Source of the DNA: Enterovibrio calviensis DSM 14347
GTDB lineage: Bacteria > Pseudomonadota > Gammaproteobacteria > Enterobacterales > Vibrionaceae
Reading direction: 5' to 3'
Assembly (NCBI RefSeq): GCF_000621165.1
Contig: NZ_KK211217.1
Location: 186,001-250,000, forward strand
Length of the DNA: 64,000 nucleotides
The notes under the pieces were generated by a model. It searched no databases and was not told the origin of the DNA. It was given only the letters and a program-made list of their open reading frames with translations. The position numbers and the translations under genes are program-made. Numbering within the stretch: position 1 is the stretch's first letter; every line of letters begins with the position of its first letter. Below are positions 1 through 9,531 of the stretch, one piece after another.

Positions 1-111
1 AGCGCTATCGAGTGGAAACAATCACAATTGATCCCTAGATTTGGGGTAGTGATTGAATGGTTTTTCTCGTATTTGGAGCAGAGCTCCAGCTTTTTGCCCA
101 AGGTGATCTAG
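1..111 (+). CDS. cvpA: CvpA, C-terminal end (partial)
   Basis: The first 36 codons of the window are open in frame 1 and stop at TAG 109-111. They read like the C-terminus of the inner-membrane protein CvpA (needed for colicin V production and, in several bacteria, envelope stress tolerance): [10 protein letters not shown], then an aromatic membrane-facing stretch, then SSSFLPK. The same order (KSQLIPQF, RWFFDYL, SSSFLP) is known from E. coli CvpA. The gene begins outside the window. purF follows 84 bp later, the same cvpA-purF order as in enterobacteria, so the two are probably cotranscribed; any PurR operator would lie upstream of the window. Confidence 0.85.
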   Translation, partial: SAIEWKQSQLIPRFGVVIEWFFSYLEQSSSFLPKVI

Positions 112-195
112 CGTCGACCTGCTTTTAGCAGTAAAGGCAGGAAAACGTAAAAACAGTTCCCTGGGCTCACTCTTGCGTTACAAGGAACAGCATAC

Positions 196-1710
196 ATGTG
201 TGGGATTGTTGGAATCGTGGGTGAAACCCCGGTTAATCAGTCAATTTACGATGCGTTGACAGTACTTCAGCACCGTGGTCAGGATGCCGCCGGCATTGTT
301 ACCATTGACAACAACCGCTTTCGCTTGAGAAAAGCGAACGGTTTGGTAAAAGATGTATTCCAACTCAAGCATATGCAACGCTTGCAGGGAACGGTTGGGA
401 TAGGGCATGCGCGCTATCCTACCGCAGGTAGCTCGAGCGTGTCAGAAGCACAGCCGTTTTACGTTAACTCACCTTATGGTATTACGTTGGCACACAACGG
501 CAACCTGACGAATGCGAATGAACTTCGTGAGTCACTGTTTGCTCAAGATCGCCGCCACCTTAACACCACCTCTGATTCTGAAGTTCTTCTCAATGTTCTA
601 GCACACCAAATTGATGAAGCGACGTCGTTCCCATTGTCAGAAAACGACGTGTTTAAAGCTGTTCGTGCTGTTCACCAACAGATTCGCGGTGCCTACGCTG
701 TTGTCGCGATGATCATTGGTCATGGTTTGATTGCCTTTCGTGACCCGCATGGCATCCGTCCATTATGTTTGGGCAAGCGCACCGTTAACAACCGTGAAGA
801 GTACATGGTCGCATCAGAATCTGTCGCGCTAGATGCAGTTGGCTTTGATTTCGTGCGTGATGTTGCGCCGGGTGAAGCTGTCTACATCACTTTTGATGGT
901 CAGCTATTTACTCGCCAATGTTCAGATACGCCTTCACTGTCACCTTGTATCTTTGAATTCGTGTACTTCGCACGTCCAGATTCTTTTATTGATAAGATTT
1001 CTGTTTACGCAGCACGTATTAATATGGGCAAGAAACTCGGTGCGAAGATCCGTCGCGAATGGGATGACTTAGACATTGATGTTGTTATCCCTATTCCTGA
1101 AACATCGTGCGATATCGCCTTAGAAATTGCGCAAGAGCTCAATAAGCCGTATCGCCAAGGCTTCGTGAAGAACCGCTATGTTGGCCGTACATTTATCATG
1201 CCGGGTCAGCAGCAACGTCGTAAATCTGTTCGTCGCAAACTTAATGCCATCCGTTCAGAGTTTAAAGGCAAGTCTGTACTGCTGGTGGATGACTCCATCG
1301 TACGTGGTACAACGTCTGAGCAGATCATCGAAATGGCACGTGAAGCTGGTGCAAAACGTGTTTACATGGCATCTGCTGCTCCTGAAATCCGCTTCCCTAA
1401 CGTTTATGGTATTGATATGCCTAGTGCAAATGAATTGATTGCACACGGACGTGAAGTGGATGAAATCGGCAGCATTATCGGAGCAGATGGTTTGATTTTC
1501 CAAGATTTGACGGATTTGGAAGATGCCGTACGTGAAGGTAATCCTGACGTGAAATTATTTGAAAGCTCAGTCTTTAGCGGGCAATACATTACACAAGACA
1601 TCAATCAAGCCTATCTTGAGTACATCGATAGCCTACGAAATGATGAAACCAAAGAGCTACGCGAACAACAGCAAGAGCTAGCAAACCTCGAAATCTATAA
1701 CGAGAACTAA
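196..1710 (+). CDS. purF: Amidophosphoribosyltransferase PurF
   Basis: Catalyses the first committed step of purine synthesis: PRPP plus glutamine to 5-phosphoribosylamine, in the cytoplasm. The protein has 504 residues, the usual length. It starts [10 protein letters not shown], so Cys2 becomes the N-terminal nucleophile of the class II glutaminase domain once Met is removed. The phosphoribosyltransferase domain carries the PRPP loop [14 protein letters not shown] at about residues 361-374. An AAGGAA ribosome site precedes the ATG. It lies directly after cvpA and is followed by a strong terminator, so it ends that transcript. Confidence 0.97.
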   Translation: MCGIVGIVGETPVNQSIYDALTVLQHRGQDAAGIVTIDNNRFRLRKANGLVKDVFQLKHMQRLQGTVGIGHARYPTAGSSSVSEAQPFYVNSPYGITLAHNGNLTNANELRESLFAQDRRHLNTTSDSEVLLNVLAHQIDEATSFPLSENDVFKAVRAVHQQIRGAYAVVAMIIGHGLIAFRDPHGIRPLCLGKRTVNNREEYMVASESVALDAVGFDFVRDVAPGEAVYITFDGQLFTRQCSDTPSLSPCIFEFVYFARPDSFIDKISVYAARINMGKKLGAKIRREWDDLDIDVVIPIPETSCDIALEIAQELNKPYRQGFVKNRYVGRTFIMPGQQQRRKSVRRKLNAIRSEFKGKSVLLVDDSIVRGTTSEQIIEMAREAGAKRVYMASAAPEIRFPNVYGIDMPSANELIAHGREVDEIGSIIGADGLIFQDLTDLEDAVREGNPDVKLFESSVFSGQYITQDINQAYLEYIDSLRNDETKELREQQQELANLEIYNEN

Positions 1711-1809
1711 GGCGACTTCCACTCGCGTTTAGCCAAGCTAATGGCTTTGGTAGATAGATAGCTGCCAATAGCTAACTGCAAAACGTGGTGAGCATCTACA
1801 TATAAAAAG

Positions 1810-1844
1810 CGCGGTCATCATTGTGATGACCGCGTTTTTTTTTT
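1810..1844 (+). terminator. Rho-independent terminator after purF
   Basis: An 11-bp perfect stem (CGCGGTCATCA at 1810-1820 with TGATGACCGCG at 1824-1834), loop TTG, then a run of ten T. It closes the cvpA-purF transcript; the next gene is on the opposite strand. Confidence 0.9.
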
Positions 1845-1887
1845 GCCAATGTAAGTCAGTCGCGCTAGAGCAATAATCAGATTTAGT

Positions 1888-2487
1888 CTAATTCATAAAC
1901 ATAGGGCCAAAACCCACGTTCCACATAATTACCGTGCTTGCCAAAATCGCCACGAGCAATACCAGTCCACACGTCACTACTGAGCTGGCATAAATGAACC
2001 CACGTTCTTCAGGTATATGCATAATGATCGGCACTCCGGTATACAAAAGGTAAATGGAGTAGGCGATACCGGCTAAGCCGACGAGCATCACGAACCAGAC
2101 AACGGGGTAGAGTGCGGCCAAGCCAACCATAAATATCGGGGTTGCCGTGTAAGCAGAGAGTTCAAGGGCTTGCGTGTAGGTTGGGTTTGAACCGAATGTA
2201 CGGCTCATCCACAGTGTTAAGTAAGCCAGTGCCATCACACCAGTAATCAAGGCGAAATACATGGCTCCTGCAATGATCAATGCGCTTTGTTCCGTCAAAA
2301 ATATAGGGTCGCCAACGCCGATACTCCAACCTATGTGCGCACTCGAATAGTAAGCACAAATGGGTGGGATTAACGCCATAATCGCGGCGTGCCCGAGGCT
2401 ATTTGATGCGCCCTCGTGGCGGTCATCAATATTCTGCCATTCCTCTTTTGGATGGGTGTACAAGCCTAGCAAATGTCCCAAAATCAT
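1888..2487 (-). CDS. Yip1-family inner-membrane protein
   Basis: A 199-residue polytopic membrane protein with about five hydrophobic segments, resembling the bacterial Yip1/YohC family (N-terminal HLLGLYTHPKEEW, then membrane helices). The function of this family in bacteria is unsettled. I start it at ATG 2487 rather than seven codons upstream because AAGGAG lies about 7 bases before this ATG. It is probably monocistronic: the LysR gene upstream on the same strand starts its own unit and the gap between them is about 180 bp. Family assignment is from overall pattern, not from catalytic residues. Confidence 0.75.
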   Translation of the reverse strand: MILGHLLGLYTHPKEEWQNIDDRHEGASNSLGHAAIMALIPPICAYYSSAHIGWSIGVGDPIFLTEQSALIIAGAMYFALITGVMALAYLTLWMSRTFGSNPTYTQALELSAYTATPIFMVGLAALYPVVWFVMLVGLAGIAYSIYLLYTGVPIIMHIPEERGFIYASSVVTCGLVLLVAILASTVIMWNVGFGPMFMN

Positions 2488-2668
2488 AATTGCTCCTTCC
2501 GTTTGCAAAAACCATCGTTAACGTTTGTGCAGTGACAGATATCGCTGCTTTATGTTTTTACATCTATATAACAATTAGCGTTACGGAAGCGCCTTAGCAA
2601 GTTTTCAACGGCAAAAGTGTGGTGATATTTTAAGCACTTATCGCTTTTGGGACATTCAGTGAACCAAG

Positions 2669-3565
2669 TCACGTTTGCGTGTTATTTGCTTGAAAATAGT
2701 TGAGCGCGAAATCGATGAATACACGAAGCTTGGCGGGCAGGTTTGTTTTGCCATGATACATCAGATAGATATCACGAGGACTTGTCGTCCAGTCAGGAAG
2801 TACTTGTGTTAACTCGTTCGAGTCGATGTCTTTGTTGACCAATACGTCTGGGATTAAGGCAATGCCCAAGCCATCTTTAGCCGCCGCGCGAACGAGTCGA
2901 AGTTCAGAAGCCTCAAAGCGACCTTGCTGGGTTATGCAAAGGTGCTGTCCTTGCGGATTCGTTAAACGCCATCGCATCAATGGCCAGCCTTTGAGCAGTT
3001 GATGCTGCGTGAGGTCGGAGGCATCGCTTAAAGGCGCGTTATTTGCGATGTAGGAAGGGCTAGCAACAAGAATGTCTTTTACCGTGTGGAGCTTTCGAGC
3101 AATCAGCGATGAATCCCTCTGCGGACCAATGCGAATAAAGGCATGGTGACCGTCACTGAACTTGCTACTGGAATCATTAGAGACCTCGAGATCAAGCCTA
3201 ATATCTGTATAGCGTGTTAAGAACGCGCTAAACATCGGCTGTAGAAGCTTCATTGCAATATTAGAAGGGGCGCTGATCTTCAGTGTGCCTGACTCGCCTT
3301 TACAATGTTCGGATAGGCTTTCGGTCGCCGCCATCAGTTGTTCTAGTAACGGAGAGCATTTGTCATAAAAACCTTGGCCAGCTTCCGTTAACGATAGCTT
3401 TCGTGCATCACGATGCAAAAGCTTAATCTTCATGTCTTCTTCAAGCGCCTGAATGCGCCGAGTCAGCGTCGCAACGGGAATCCCTGTTTTCTTAGAGGCG
3501 AGGGTGTAGCTTCCATTTTCGACGATAAGGCGAAAAAGATTTAAGTCATCTAGTTTCATAAGCAT
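2669..3565 (-). CDS. LysR-family transcriptional regulator
   Basis: 298 residues, typical LysR length. The N-terminus (about residues 1-60) is a winged helix-turn-helix: LDDLNLFRLIVENGSYTLA, then VATLTRRIQALEE and LLHRDARKLSLTEAG. The rest is a periplasmic-binding-like effector domain. The start is ATG 3565 or ATG 3559; neither has a clear Shine-Dalgarno. LysR proteins often act on the divergent gene, but here the 290-bp gap faces rssB, which is rarely a LysR target, so the regulon cannot be inferred. It resembles the CrgA/DsdC-like group of single-copy LysR proteins with unknown ligand. Confidence 0.9.
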   Translation of the reverse strand: MLMKLDDLNLFRLIVENGSYTLASKKTGIPVATLTRRIQALEEDMKIKLLHRDARKLSLTEAGQGFYDKCSPLLEQLMAATESLSEHCKGESGTLKISAPSNIAMKLLQPMFSAFLTRYTDIRLDLEVSNDSSSKFSDGHHAFIRIGPQRDSSLIARKLHTVKDILVASPSYIANNAPLSDASDLTQHQLLKGWPLMRWRLTNPQGQHLCITQQGRFEASELRLVRAAAKDGLGIALIPDVLVNKDIDSNELTQVLPDWTTSPRDIYLMYHGKTNLPAKLRVFIDFALNYFQANNTQT

Positions 3566-3856
3566 TCACGAATTGCGATTGTCTTCTATAAAAAGACATA
3601 CAGATCTCTATTTCAAATTAACAAGACGCACTTTTCGTTGTCTCATATCAATAAGCAATATCGTTAGTGACGTAATGTTTGTTCAGAAGCTAAGTAAATG
3701 AATGAGTTTTTTCCTTTCTGGATACATAAGGTTATGTGTGCTGGTGCCTAGAATTACGTGGATGTTGCAACGTCGTGACGGATTTCAAACTATCCTAAAG
3801 GAACTAAGGCGACGTTCCTTAGACGTAAACCAGTACCCGATCAGGAGAGCAGGGCA

Positions 3857-4915
3857 GTGTTAGAAGGTAAAGAGGTTCTGATTGTAGAAGATGACCCGGT
3901 ATTCATTCGAATCATCGGGGGATTCTTGCGCAAAGAAGGATGCATAGTGAGAGAAGCAGAGAATGGGCTGGATGGGCTTAAAGCGCTAAGACAGGGCATT
4001 CCTGATCTCCTACTTAGTGACTTGTCGATGCCTGTCATGACTGGGTTGGAGTTCGTTGAAGAAGTCAGCTTGGAATATCCAATGCTTCCAGTGATCGTTA
4101 TCTCCGGTACCGGTGGCATGTCTGATGTGGCTCAAGCGCTGCGGTTTGGCGTTAAAGATTTTTTGATCAAACCGATTGACGACATCATGGTTGTGAAATC
4201 TGCCATTATGTCAGTAATTGAAGATGCCGATGGTGGGGCGTGCAGCGATACCGATTTCAGCCAACAATGGTTCAAACTTTCTCAAAACGGTGGCGAACAA
4301 CCGCTGACCGAAGAACTGAAGTGGCACCTCGATGACTTATTGGACAACCCTGGAAACGCCAGAGATTTGTTGATGGGCTTAATGCCAGATCAGGACTCAA
4401 GGCAAGGTGATTGGCGTTTGTCATATCATTCATTGCAATCTGCTGATTCAAGCCCAGTTGTACTCGATTACACATGGATGATGGATGGTCAGATGGCCTT
4501 CTATATGGTGGATAGTGCGTCAGCGGGTAAAAATGGCACGGCGACCACCTTGATGATCCGTGCTTTTTTCAATGAATACCTACGTTCACAAGATGCTGAC
4601 GAGCGCGGATTTGTCCATCTCGTTCACCAAATTGAACATGCCATCAAGAAATCCACCTACGCAAGTCCAATCCGGGCGATGTTTGGGATACTGAATGCGT
4701 CAGACAACGAGCTGAGTGTGCTCTCGGCAGGTTTGAATGCCGTCGTTGATGGCACGGGGAACGCAATCATTGTAAACAACGACCATTTGTTGGGCATTGA
4801 TGCAGCAAGTACACGCTTTCAAACCATAGATTTAGCGAGTGGAAACGTGCGCGTTTCGCTTAGCGAAGTCGGACTCACCAGTTTCAGCCTCGATATTCAA
4901 CGCCTGAGTGCTTGA
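3857..4915 (+). CDS. rssB: RssB, adaptor for RpoS proteolysis
   Basis: A response regulator that in E. coli delivers the stationary-phase sigma factor RpoS to ClpXP. Residues 1-120 form a receiver domain with the acidic pocket EDD (11-13), the phosphorylation site Asp55 (LLLSD) and Lys105 (LIKP). The C-terminal half is a degenerate PP2C-like domain that matches E. coli RssB in pattern: AFYMVDSASAGKNG, LMIRAFFNEYL, LSVLSAGLNAVVDG, and HLLGI near the end. It starts with GTG, with AGGAG nine bases upstream. At 352 residues it is slightly longer than the 337 of E. coli. It stands alone with its own terminator; no cognate kinase is nearby, as usual for RssB. Confidence 0.88.
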   Translation: MLEGKEVLIVEDDPVFIRIIGGFLRKEGCIVREAENGLDGLKALRQGIPDLLLSDLSMPVMTGLEFVEEVSLEYPMLPVIVISGTGGMSDVAQALRFGVKDFLIKPIDDIMVVKSAIMSVIEDADGGACSDTDFSQQWFKLSQNGGEQPLTEELKWHLDDLLDNPGNARDLLMGLMPDQDSRQGDWRLSYHSLQSADSSPVVLDYTWMMDGQMAFYMVDSASAGKNGTATTLMIRAFFNEYLRSQDADERGFVHLVHQIEHAIKKSTYASPIRAMFGILNASDNELSVLSAGLNAVVDGTGNAIIVNNDHLLGIDAASTRFQTIDLASGNVRVSLSEVGLTSFSLDIQRLSA

Positions 4916-4949
4916 AAGCCATAGCTAAATCTGCCAAATAAGATATTTC

Positions 4950-4978
4950 AAAGGCCGCATTTCGAATGAGGCCTTTTT
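4950..4978 (+). terminator. Probable terminator after rssB
   Basis: AGGCCGCATT pairs with AATGAGGCCT with one mismatch around a TCG loop and is followed by TTTTT. It separates rssB from rfaH. Confidence 0.75.
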
Positions 4979-5144
4979 GATTTCTGCAAAATGCTACATC
5001 TAACCAGTCAAACTATGAACTAGTGCAGACAAATTAGGCTGTTAGGTGTACAGGTCTTGCTGCAGGGTAGCCAGCCTAATATACTCTTGAGTTGCGTCGC
5101 AGAGATGATGCAAATTTGGCTAGCGAAGATCGGCGAGAATAAAA

Positions 5145-5645
5145 ATGAATCCATGGTATCTGCTCTATTGTAAACGCAGCGAGCAACAACGCGCAGAGCA
5201 GCACCTGAAGCGGCAAGGCGTTGACTGCTACTATCCACAAGTGACGGTCGACAAAATTCGTCGCGGTAAGCGAACTCCTCAGCTTGAGCCCCTCTTTCCT
5301 AATTATATCTTTGCTTCCTTTGACGCAGAAAAAATCACATACACCACTGTTCGTTCGACGCGTGGAGTCGTGGACTTTGTGAGGCATGGAGCGATGCCCT
5401 GCACCGTACCTTTTGAGCTGATTCTGAGCCTTATGGAGCACGAAGATTCAGACACACAACGTGAACAGTTGAACGAAATGTTGAAACCTGGTGACCATGT
5501 CGAAGTGTTGAGCGGCCAGTTTGAAGGCTCTGAGGCGATTTACAAAGAAGCTGATGGTGAAATGCGTTCGATCTTACTGATTAAACTTTTAACTAGGCAA
5601 GCTGAAGTTTCCATGGAAAACAAGGTGGTAAAAAAGAAACGTTAA
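5145..5645 (+). CDS. rfaH: Transcription antitermination protein RfaH
   Basis: A NusG paralogue of 166 residues (E. coli RfaH has 162). It binds paused RNA polymerase at ops sites and allows read-through and coupled translation of long surface-polysaccharide operons. The N-terminal NGN domain reads WYLLYCKRSEQQRAEQHL, then LFPNYIFASF and the VRSTRGVVDFVR segment typical of RfaH. The short C-terminal KOW domain starts at LKPGDHVEVLSGQFEG. It is monocistronic. Its likely target lies in the same window: an ops element at 49792 in the leader of the wza operon. Confidence 0.93.
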   Translation: MNPWYLLYCKRSEQQRAEQHLKRQGVDCYYPQVTVDKIRRGKRTPQLEPLFPNYIFASFDAEKITYTTVRSTRGVVDFVRHGAMPCTVPFELILSLMEHEDSDTQREQLNEMLKPGDHVEVLSGQFEGSEAIYKEADGEMRSILLIKLLTRQAEVSMENKVVKKKR

Positions 5646-5838
5646 AATCCATGGGTTGCTTAGCTAAATATTTTCACAGCGAAAATCAAAAGAATTAAAA
5701 GACATATAACTCCCGATCAAATGACGTTTGTGAATTTTCCTAGAGTAAGGTGCGTTAACGCAATGGCATTAGAAAATAGAAACGTGCAAGTTTACTTTGG
5801 CATGCTGCTCAGTCTGCTCAGGGTTTGGAAAACTAGTA

Positions 5839-7566
5839 ATGGGCATTGAATTATATTTAGTCGCCGTTGTTTTCGTATTGACGATAGTATCCTTAATTCG
5901 CTTTCAAAGTCGGCCAACATTAGTCTTCTGTTGTTCCGCTTTGGTCTTGTACCTTAGTGATATAGTGAGTAGTGAAGAACTGATAGCAAATGCTTCCAAT
6001 ATCGGAATACTGACATTAGTTCTCATTCTTATTAACTCTTTCGTGTTGGAGAAAACACGTTTTTTAAGAACAGTTTCTAGTGAAATCCTGAAAGGGAACT
6101 TCTCACACACATGGTGGAAACTGTTCTTTGTCTCTTCGGTTTCATCCTCCATGCTCAACAATACCGCTGTCGTTGCTGCGATGATTCGACCGCTTCGAAA
6201 TAACAAAGTGCACCCAGCAAGTAAGCTGCTTTTACCCTTGTCTTACGCAGCCATACTAGGTGGGACGCTAACCTTAATCGGAACATCAACAAACCTTTTA
6301 GTTAGTTCTATGTACCAACAGATTGAAGGTACACCAATAGGTTTTTTTGAGTTCACACCGATTGGTATTGTAGCCATGCTACTTTGTGGGCTCGTGATGT
6401 TTCTGATGGCAAATACATTGCCTTCCAATGACCTGAAAGAAGATGACTACAAGCAATACACCATAGAGGCCAACGTCACAGTTGGTTCAGCCTTATCAGG
6501 TAAAAGCGTTGATAAAAATGGCTTACGGCAGTTGGAATCTCTTTTCTTAGTGGAAATTTTGCGAGATCAACAAATTATTAGCCCTGTGACGCCAGAGACA
6601 ATTATCAATGAGGGTGATCATTTAATATTCAGTGGCGATATAAAAAAAGTCAGGCAGCTAGAGCAGTTTGCTGGTCTGAGTATATTCGCACGAGAAAATG
6701 GGCTACCTCTTAAGAATTTAACTGAAGTCATCATAAAGCCAGAGAGTTCGCTAATCGGTTCAACGATGAAGAAACAAGGCTTTCGCGCACGTTTTGATGC
6801 TGCAGTTGTGGCGCTCAAGCGAGACGGAGAGGATGTTTCTGGAAAATTGGGTGAAATAGCACTAAAAGCTGGAGATACGCTGGTACTCGCCATAGGCAAA
6901 GATTTCGCGTCAAGGCAGAATATCGGAAACAACTTTATAGTAATGAGCGGTACTGCTCCAGATACTGTTCTTACTAGAAAAAAAGAAGTGACGTCGATCA
7001 TTCTATTTCTTGTCGCCATCATCATAGCTGCAATTGGAATCGTTCCGCTTTTTAAAGTGATGTTGATTTTGCTTAGCTATAACATACTTTCAGGTAACCT
7101 TAGTATTCAAGAAATAAGAAGGTATTTTCCTTACAGGCTGTGGCTTATAATCACTTCGGCACTTACCTTATCAACAGCGATGCAAAACAGCGGCCTAATA
7201 TCAGAGTTCGAATGGCTACTGAGGGACAGCGCGTTGGTTGCAGGTCCTTTATCAGCTTTAATTTTGGTATATATCGCCACATGGGTATTGACCGAGCTAG
7301 TCACTAACAACGCCGCTGCAGCACTAATATTCCCTATTGGGCACAGTTTGGCTGACATTGTGCACATCGATCCAAAAGCGTTTGCATTGACAGTGGCGTT
7401 TGCAGCAAGTGCTAGCTTTATTAGCCCTTATGGATATCAGACTAACTTAATGGTCTATAGCGCAGGTGGTTATAGGCTGATGGATTTTTTACGTTTTGGA
7501 GCATTGACTTCGATAGTCTATTTTATAGCCGTGATGACTGTTATAGCTTCAATATTTTTATTGTGA
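5839..7566 (+). CDS. SLC13-type permease with two RCK_C domains
   Basis: 575 residues. N-terminal and C-terminal hydrophobic halves of the SLC13/ArsB-like (ion transporter superfamily) permease fold flank a soluble middle region (about residues 205-375) with two TrkA_C/RCK_C domains, for example SLFLVEILRDQQIISP and ARFDAAVVALKRDGEDVSG. Each half carries a conserved Asn-rich re-entrant loop: NNTAVVAAM with GTSTNLLVSSMY, and TNNAAAALIFPI with SPYGYQTNLMV. Such proteins move dicarboxylates or sulfate with Na+ across the inner membrane. The substrate cannot be read from sequence. I use ATG 5839; the longer frame would need TTG at 5797 and adds an unlikely Cys-rich leader. The lipoprotein gene follows after 30 bp and may be cotranscribed. 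Confidence 0.85.
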   Translation: MGIELYLVAVVFVLTIVSLIRFQSRPTLVFCCSALVLYLSDIVSSEELIANASNIGILTLVLILINSFVLEKTRFLRTVSSEILKGNFSHTWWKLFFVSSVSSSMLNNTAVVAAMIRPLRNNKVHPASKLLLPLSYAAILGGTLTLIGTSTNLLVSSMYQQIEGTPIGFFEFTPIGIVAMLLCGLVMFLMANTLPSNDLKEDDYKQYTIEANVTVGSALSGKSVDKNGLRQLESLFLVEILRDQQIISPVTPETIINEGDHLIFSGDIKKVRQLEQFAGLSIFARENGLPLKNLTEVIIKPESSLIGSTMKKQGFRARFDAAVVALKRDGEDVSGKLGEIALKAGDTLVLAIGKDFASRQNIGNNFIVMSGTAPDTVLTRKKEVTSIILFLVAIIIAAIGIVPLFKVMLILLSYNILSGNLSIQEIRRYFPYRLWLIITSALTLSTAMQNSGLISEFEWLLRDSALVAGPLSALILVYIATWVLTELVTNNAAAALIFPIGHSLADIVHIDPKAFALTVAFAASASFISPYGYQTNLMVYSAGGYRLMDFLRFGALTSIVYFIAVMTVIASIFLL

Positions 7567-7596
7567 CTTTCCCCTCCTTTATAACGAGACTGATTT

Positions 7597-8313
7597 ATGA
7601 GCTTGAAAAGAATAACGCGGCTAATTTTACTGACTACTCTAGTATCACTGGTTGTTGCATGTTCTGAAGAGGATGTTGTTGATTTTATTGAGCAAAATGA
7701 GGATCCTGAGCATCCTGTAGATGGGGTTTACGTTAACACTATAAATAGCCTGGAAAGTTTTTTGGTGGATGAGTCACGACCAGAGCAGGCCGGAATACTG
7801 ATCACGACTAGCCAAGAGGCTTCAGATTTGAATTATTTTCTAGAGATCGAGTCTGGTGATAAGGAATATGAGGTTTTCGGTGTTTGTGGAGTTGGTTTTT
7901 GTGATCCAGTGAATGAGTTAGTAATAAAAACCACAGATAAATCATTGACGTTGTCAGGAGGAATTAATGGTGAGTTGGTCACTAAGAGTTTTACCAGATT
8001 AGAAAACAGTTTGCCTCTTTTTAACATTGTCTCAAAAACGTATACAGATCCAAATTTCGGTTCGACACTTTATATTGATGAAGCGTTAAATTTAACCATA
8101 AATAGTCTCTACTGTACCGTAAGTGGCAAAGTTAATGAGAAGAAGCATTATTACGAAATTGATGCTGTGGCAACAGGTTGTTTGAGTCCAATATTTAACG
8201 GGGACTATAAAGGAGTAATGTATACGGTGTCATTTGATGGTGTTGGTAGCGGACTATATTACTCAATTTTTGGGTCCGAACAATCTGCATTGTTTGGATA
8301 TTTTCCCTTTTAG
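7597..8313 (+). CDS. Putative lipoprotein of unknown function
   Basis: 238 residues. The N-terminus is a lipoprotein signal: basic MSLKRITR, a hydrophobic stretch, then the lipobox VVAC with Cys22, followed by SEEDVVD, which suggests outer-membrane retention. The mature part is acidic and contains several short cysteine-bearing segments (GVCGVGFC, LYCTVSG). I recognise no domain. It lies 30 bp after the SLC13 permease and ends convergently with a lipoprotein hydrolase gene. Confidence 0.7.
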   Translation: MSLKRITRLILLTTLVSLVVACSEEDVVDFIEQNEDPEHPVDGVYVNTINSLESFLVDESRPEQAGILITTSQEASDLNYFLEIESGDKEYEVFGVCGVGFCDPVNELVIKTTDKSLTLSGGINGELVTKSFTRLENSLPLFNIVSKTYTDPNFGSTLYIDEALNLTINSLYCTVSGKVNEKKHYYEIDAVATGCLSPIFNGDYKGVMYTVSFDGVGSGLYYSIFGSEQSALFGYFPF

Positions 8314-8332
8314 TGTTTAAGGTTTTTTGAAT

Positions 8333-8366
8333 AAGCCCATTTAAATAATGTAATTCAAATGGGCTT
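8333..8366. terminator. Convergent stem-loop, possible terminator
   Basis: AAGCCCATTT (8333-8342) pairs perfectly with AAATGGGCTT (8357-8366) across a 14-base AT-rich loop, between two converging genes. A good T-run is missing on both sides, so termination efficiency is uncertain. Confidence 0.5.
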
Positions 8367-8381
8367 TGGTAGAGCGTCTAG

Positions 8382-9185
8382 TTATAGGCTGTTCAAGAAA
8401 GCCGATAGTTCATCCCATGTTTCCGTTAATAAGAAGCTATGTGCCTTTTCTGGAATCAACGTCGTACAACTGTTGCAGTAATTAGTTGACTGATCAAATG
8501 GAATTAGTTGGTCATTCATGCCGTGTAAAAGCAGTATTTGTGTGTCCGGTAAAGGATAGGTTGATGGGGACGCCGCAAACGGGTCATCGGTGTATATGTT
8601 TGTATAGTTCGTTTTCACATCCTCTGGCAGACTAGGTATATCGTATAGACCATAGTATCCAACCACCCCAGCTAAAGAGTCCTGCAATTCAATTGCAGCC
8701 AATAAAGCAATGTTTGCGCCTGCACTACTCCCTATTAATACGACTTTATCATATTCTGCTATTAATTCAGAAACTTGACTTGTTATTACGTCTTTAGATA
8801 AAGGATATGTATACGGTGGTGCTACCGGATAGCACAATTGTTTGAACTCCCATCCGGCGTCAGTTAATAAAGAAGGTAAGCCCTGAACATTCGGGGGTTG
8901 TTCGCAATTCTCCGGTTGACGTATGAATCCCCCTCCTGGAAGAAATACTACCAACTGACTTTGTGTAATGTTGGAGTTGATAGAATTTGATTGAAGTGTT
9001 TGTTTAGACTCAGGATTGCAACCAGAGAGCATCAAGCAAATTGCCAAGCCAAAAATAATACTAGATAGCGATTTTATTTCAACAACCATACGGTTAATTG
9101 AATGACCTTTGTCCAATAATATAGATTTTGAATTCTTGGTGTTGCTTGACGGTTTAGCATGATTTTTTTCGTTATATTGATTCAT
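8382..9185 (-). CDS. Lipoprotein alpha/beta-hydrolase, copy 1
   Basis: 267 residues. An alpha/beta-hydrolase with an oxyanion-type PGGGF motif (83-87), nucleophile Ser154 in GSSAG, candidate acid Asp225 (GMNDQLIP) and His249 (EKAHSF). Lipobox LSGC puts the lipidated cysteine at residue 56 of the long frame, so a 32-residue extension precedes a normal signal if Met33 (9089) is used; however the far start has the better ribosome site (GAGG), so the true start is open. Conserved cysteine pair YCNSCTTL. It resembles carboxylesterase/lipase-like hydrolases; the substrate is unknown. It is paralogous to the next, divergent gene. Confidence 0.8.
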   Translation of the reverse strand: MNQYNEKNHAKPSSNTKNSKSILLDKGHSINRMVVEIKSLSSIIFGLAICLMLSGCNPESKQTLQSNSINSNITQSQLVVFLPGGGFIRQPENCEQPPNVQGLPSLLTDAGWEFKQLCYPVAPPYTYPLSKDVITSQVSELIAEYDKVVLIGSSAGANIALLAAIELQDSLAGVVGYYGLYDIPSLPEDVKTNYTNIYTDDPFAASPSTYPLPDTQILLLHGMNDQLIPFDQSTNYCNSCTTLIPEKAHSFLLTETWDELSAFLNSL

Positions 9186-9384
9186 CGTCGAGCCTCTGAA
9201 TTTACTTGGTAATTACTATTGAGCAATCACCATGCCTAAATTTACGTATCTCAGAAAAAAAGGCTTGGCTGATGAAAATAGTCATTTAAATGATTAATTT
9301 AGTGTTTTTTTTATTTAGGGTATGATAATCGGTAATCTGGTTGTGTATTGATTTTAAGGTTTTTAGAAATTGCGAATTGCGAAT

Positions 9385-9410
9385 CATATTGAGACGTCTG
9401 TCTCAATATG
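9385..9410. promoter_or_regulatory. Perfect inverted repeat between divergent hydrolases
   Basis: CATATTGAGAC (9385-9395) and GTCTCAATATG (9400-9410) are perfect complements around a 4-base loop GTCT. There is no T-run, so it is more like an operator for a dimeric regulator or an RNA hairpin than a terminator. A short direct repeat (TTGCGAA twice) lies just before it. The rest of the roughly 340-bp gap is AT-rich with no gene seen. Confidence 0.5.
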
Positions 9411-9531
9411 AGCTAAATTTTGCGCACATAGAGTTGACTCTCATCGCATTGGTTTGATTTTTTTGTTCACTTTTTGTGTATTTTTCTGTATATGCTCTTT
9501 GCATTATCAATGTTTAACAGGCAAAACGCTG

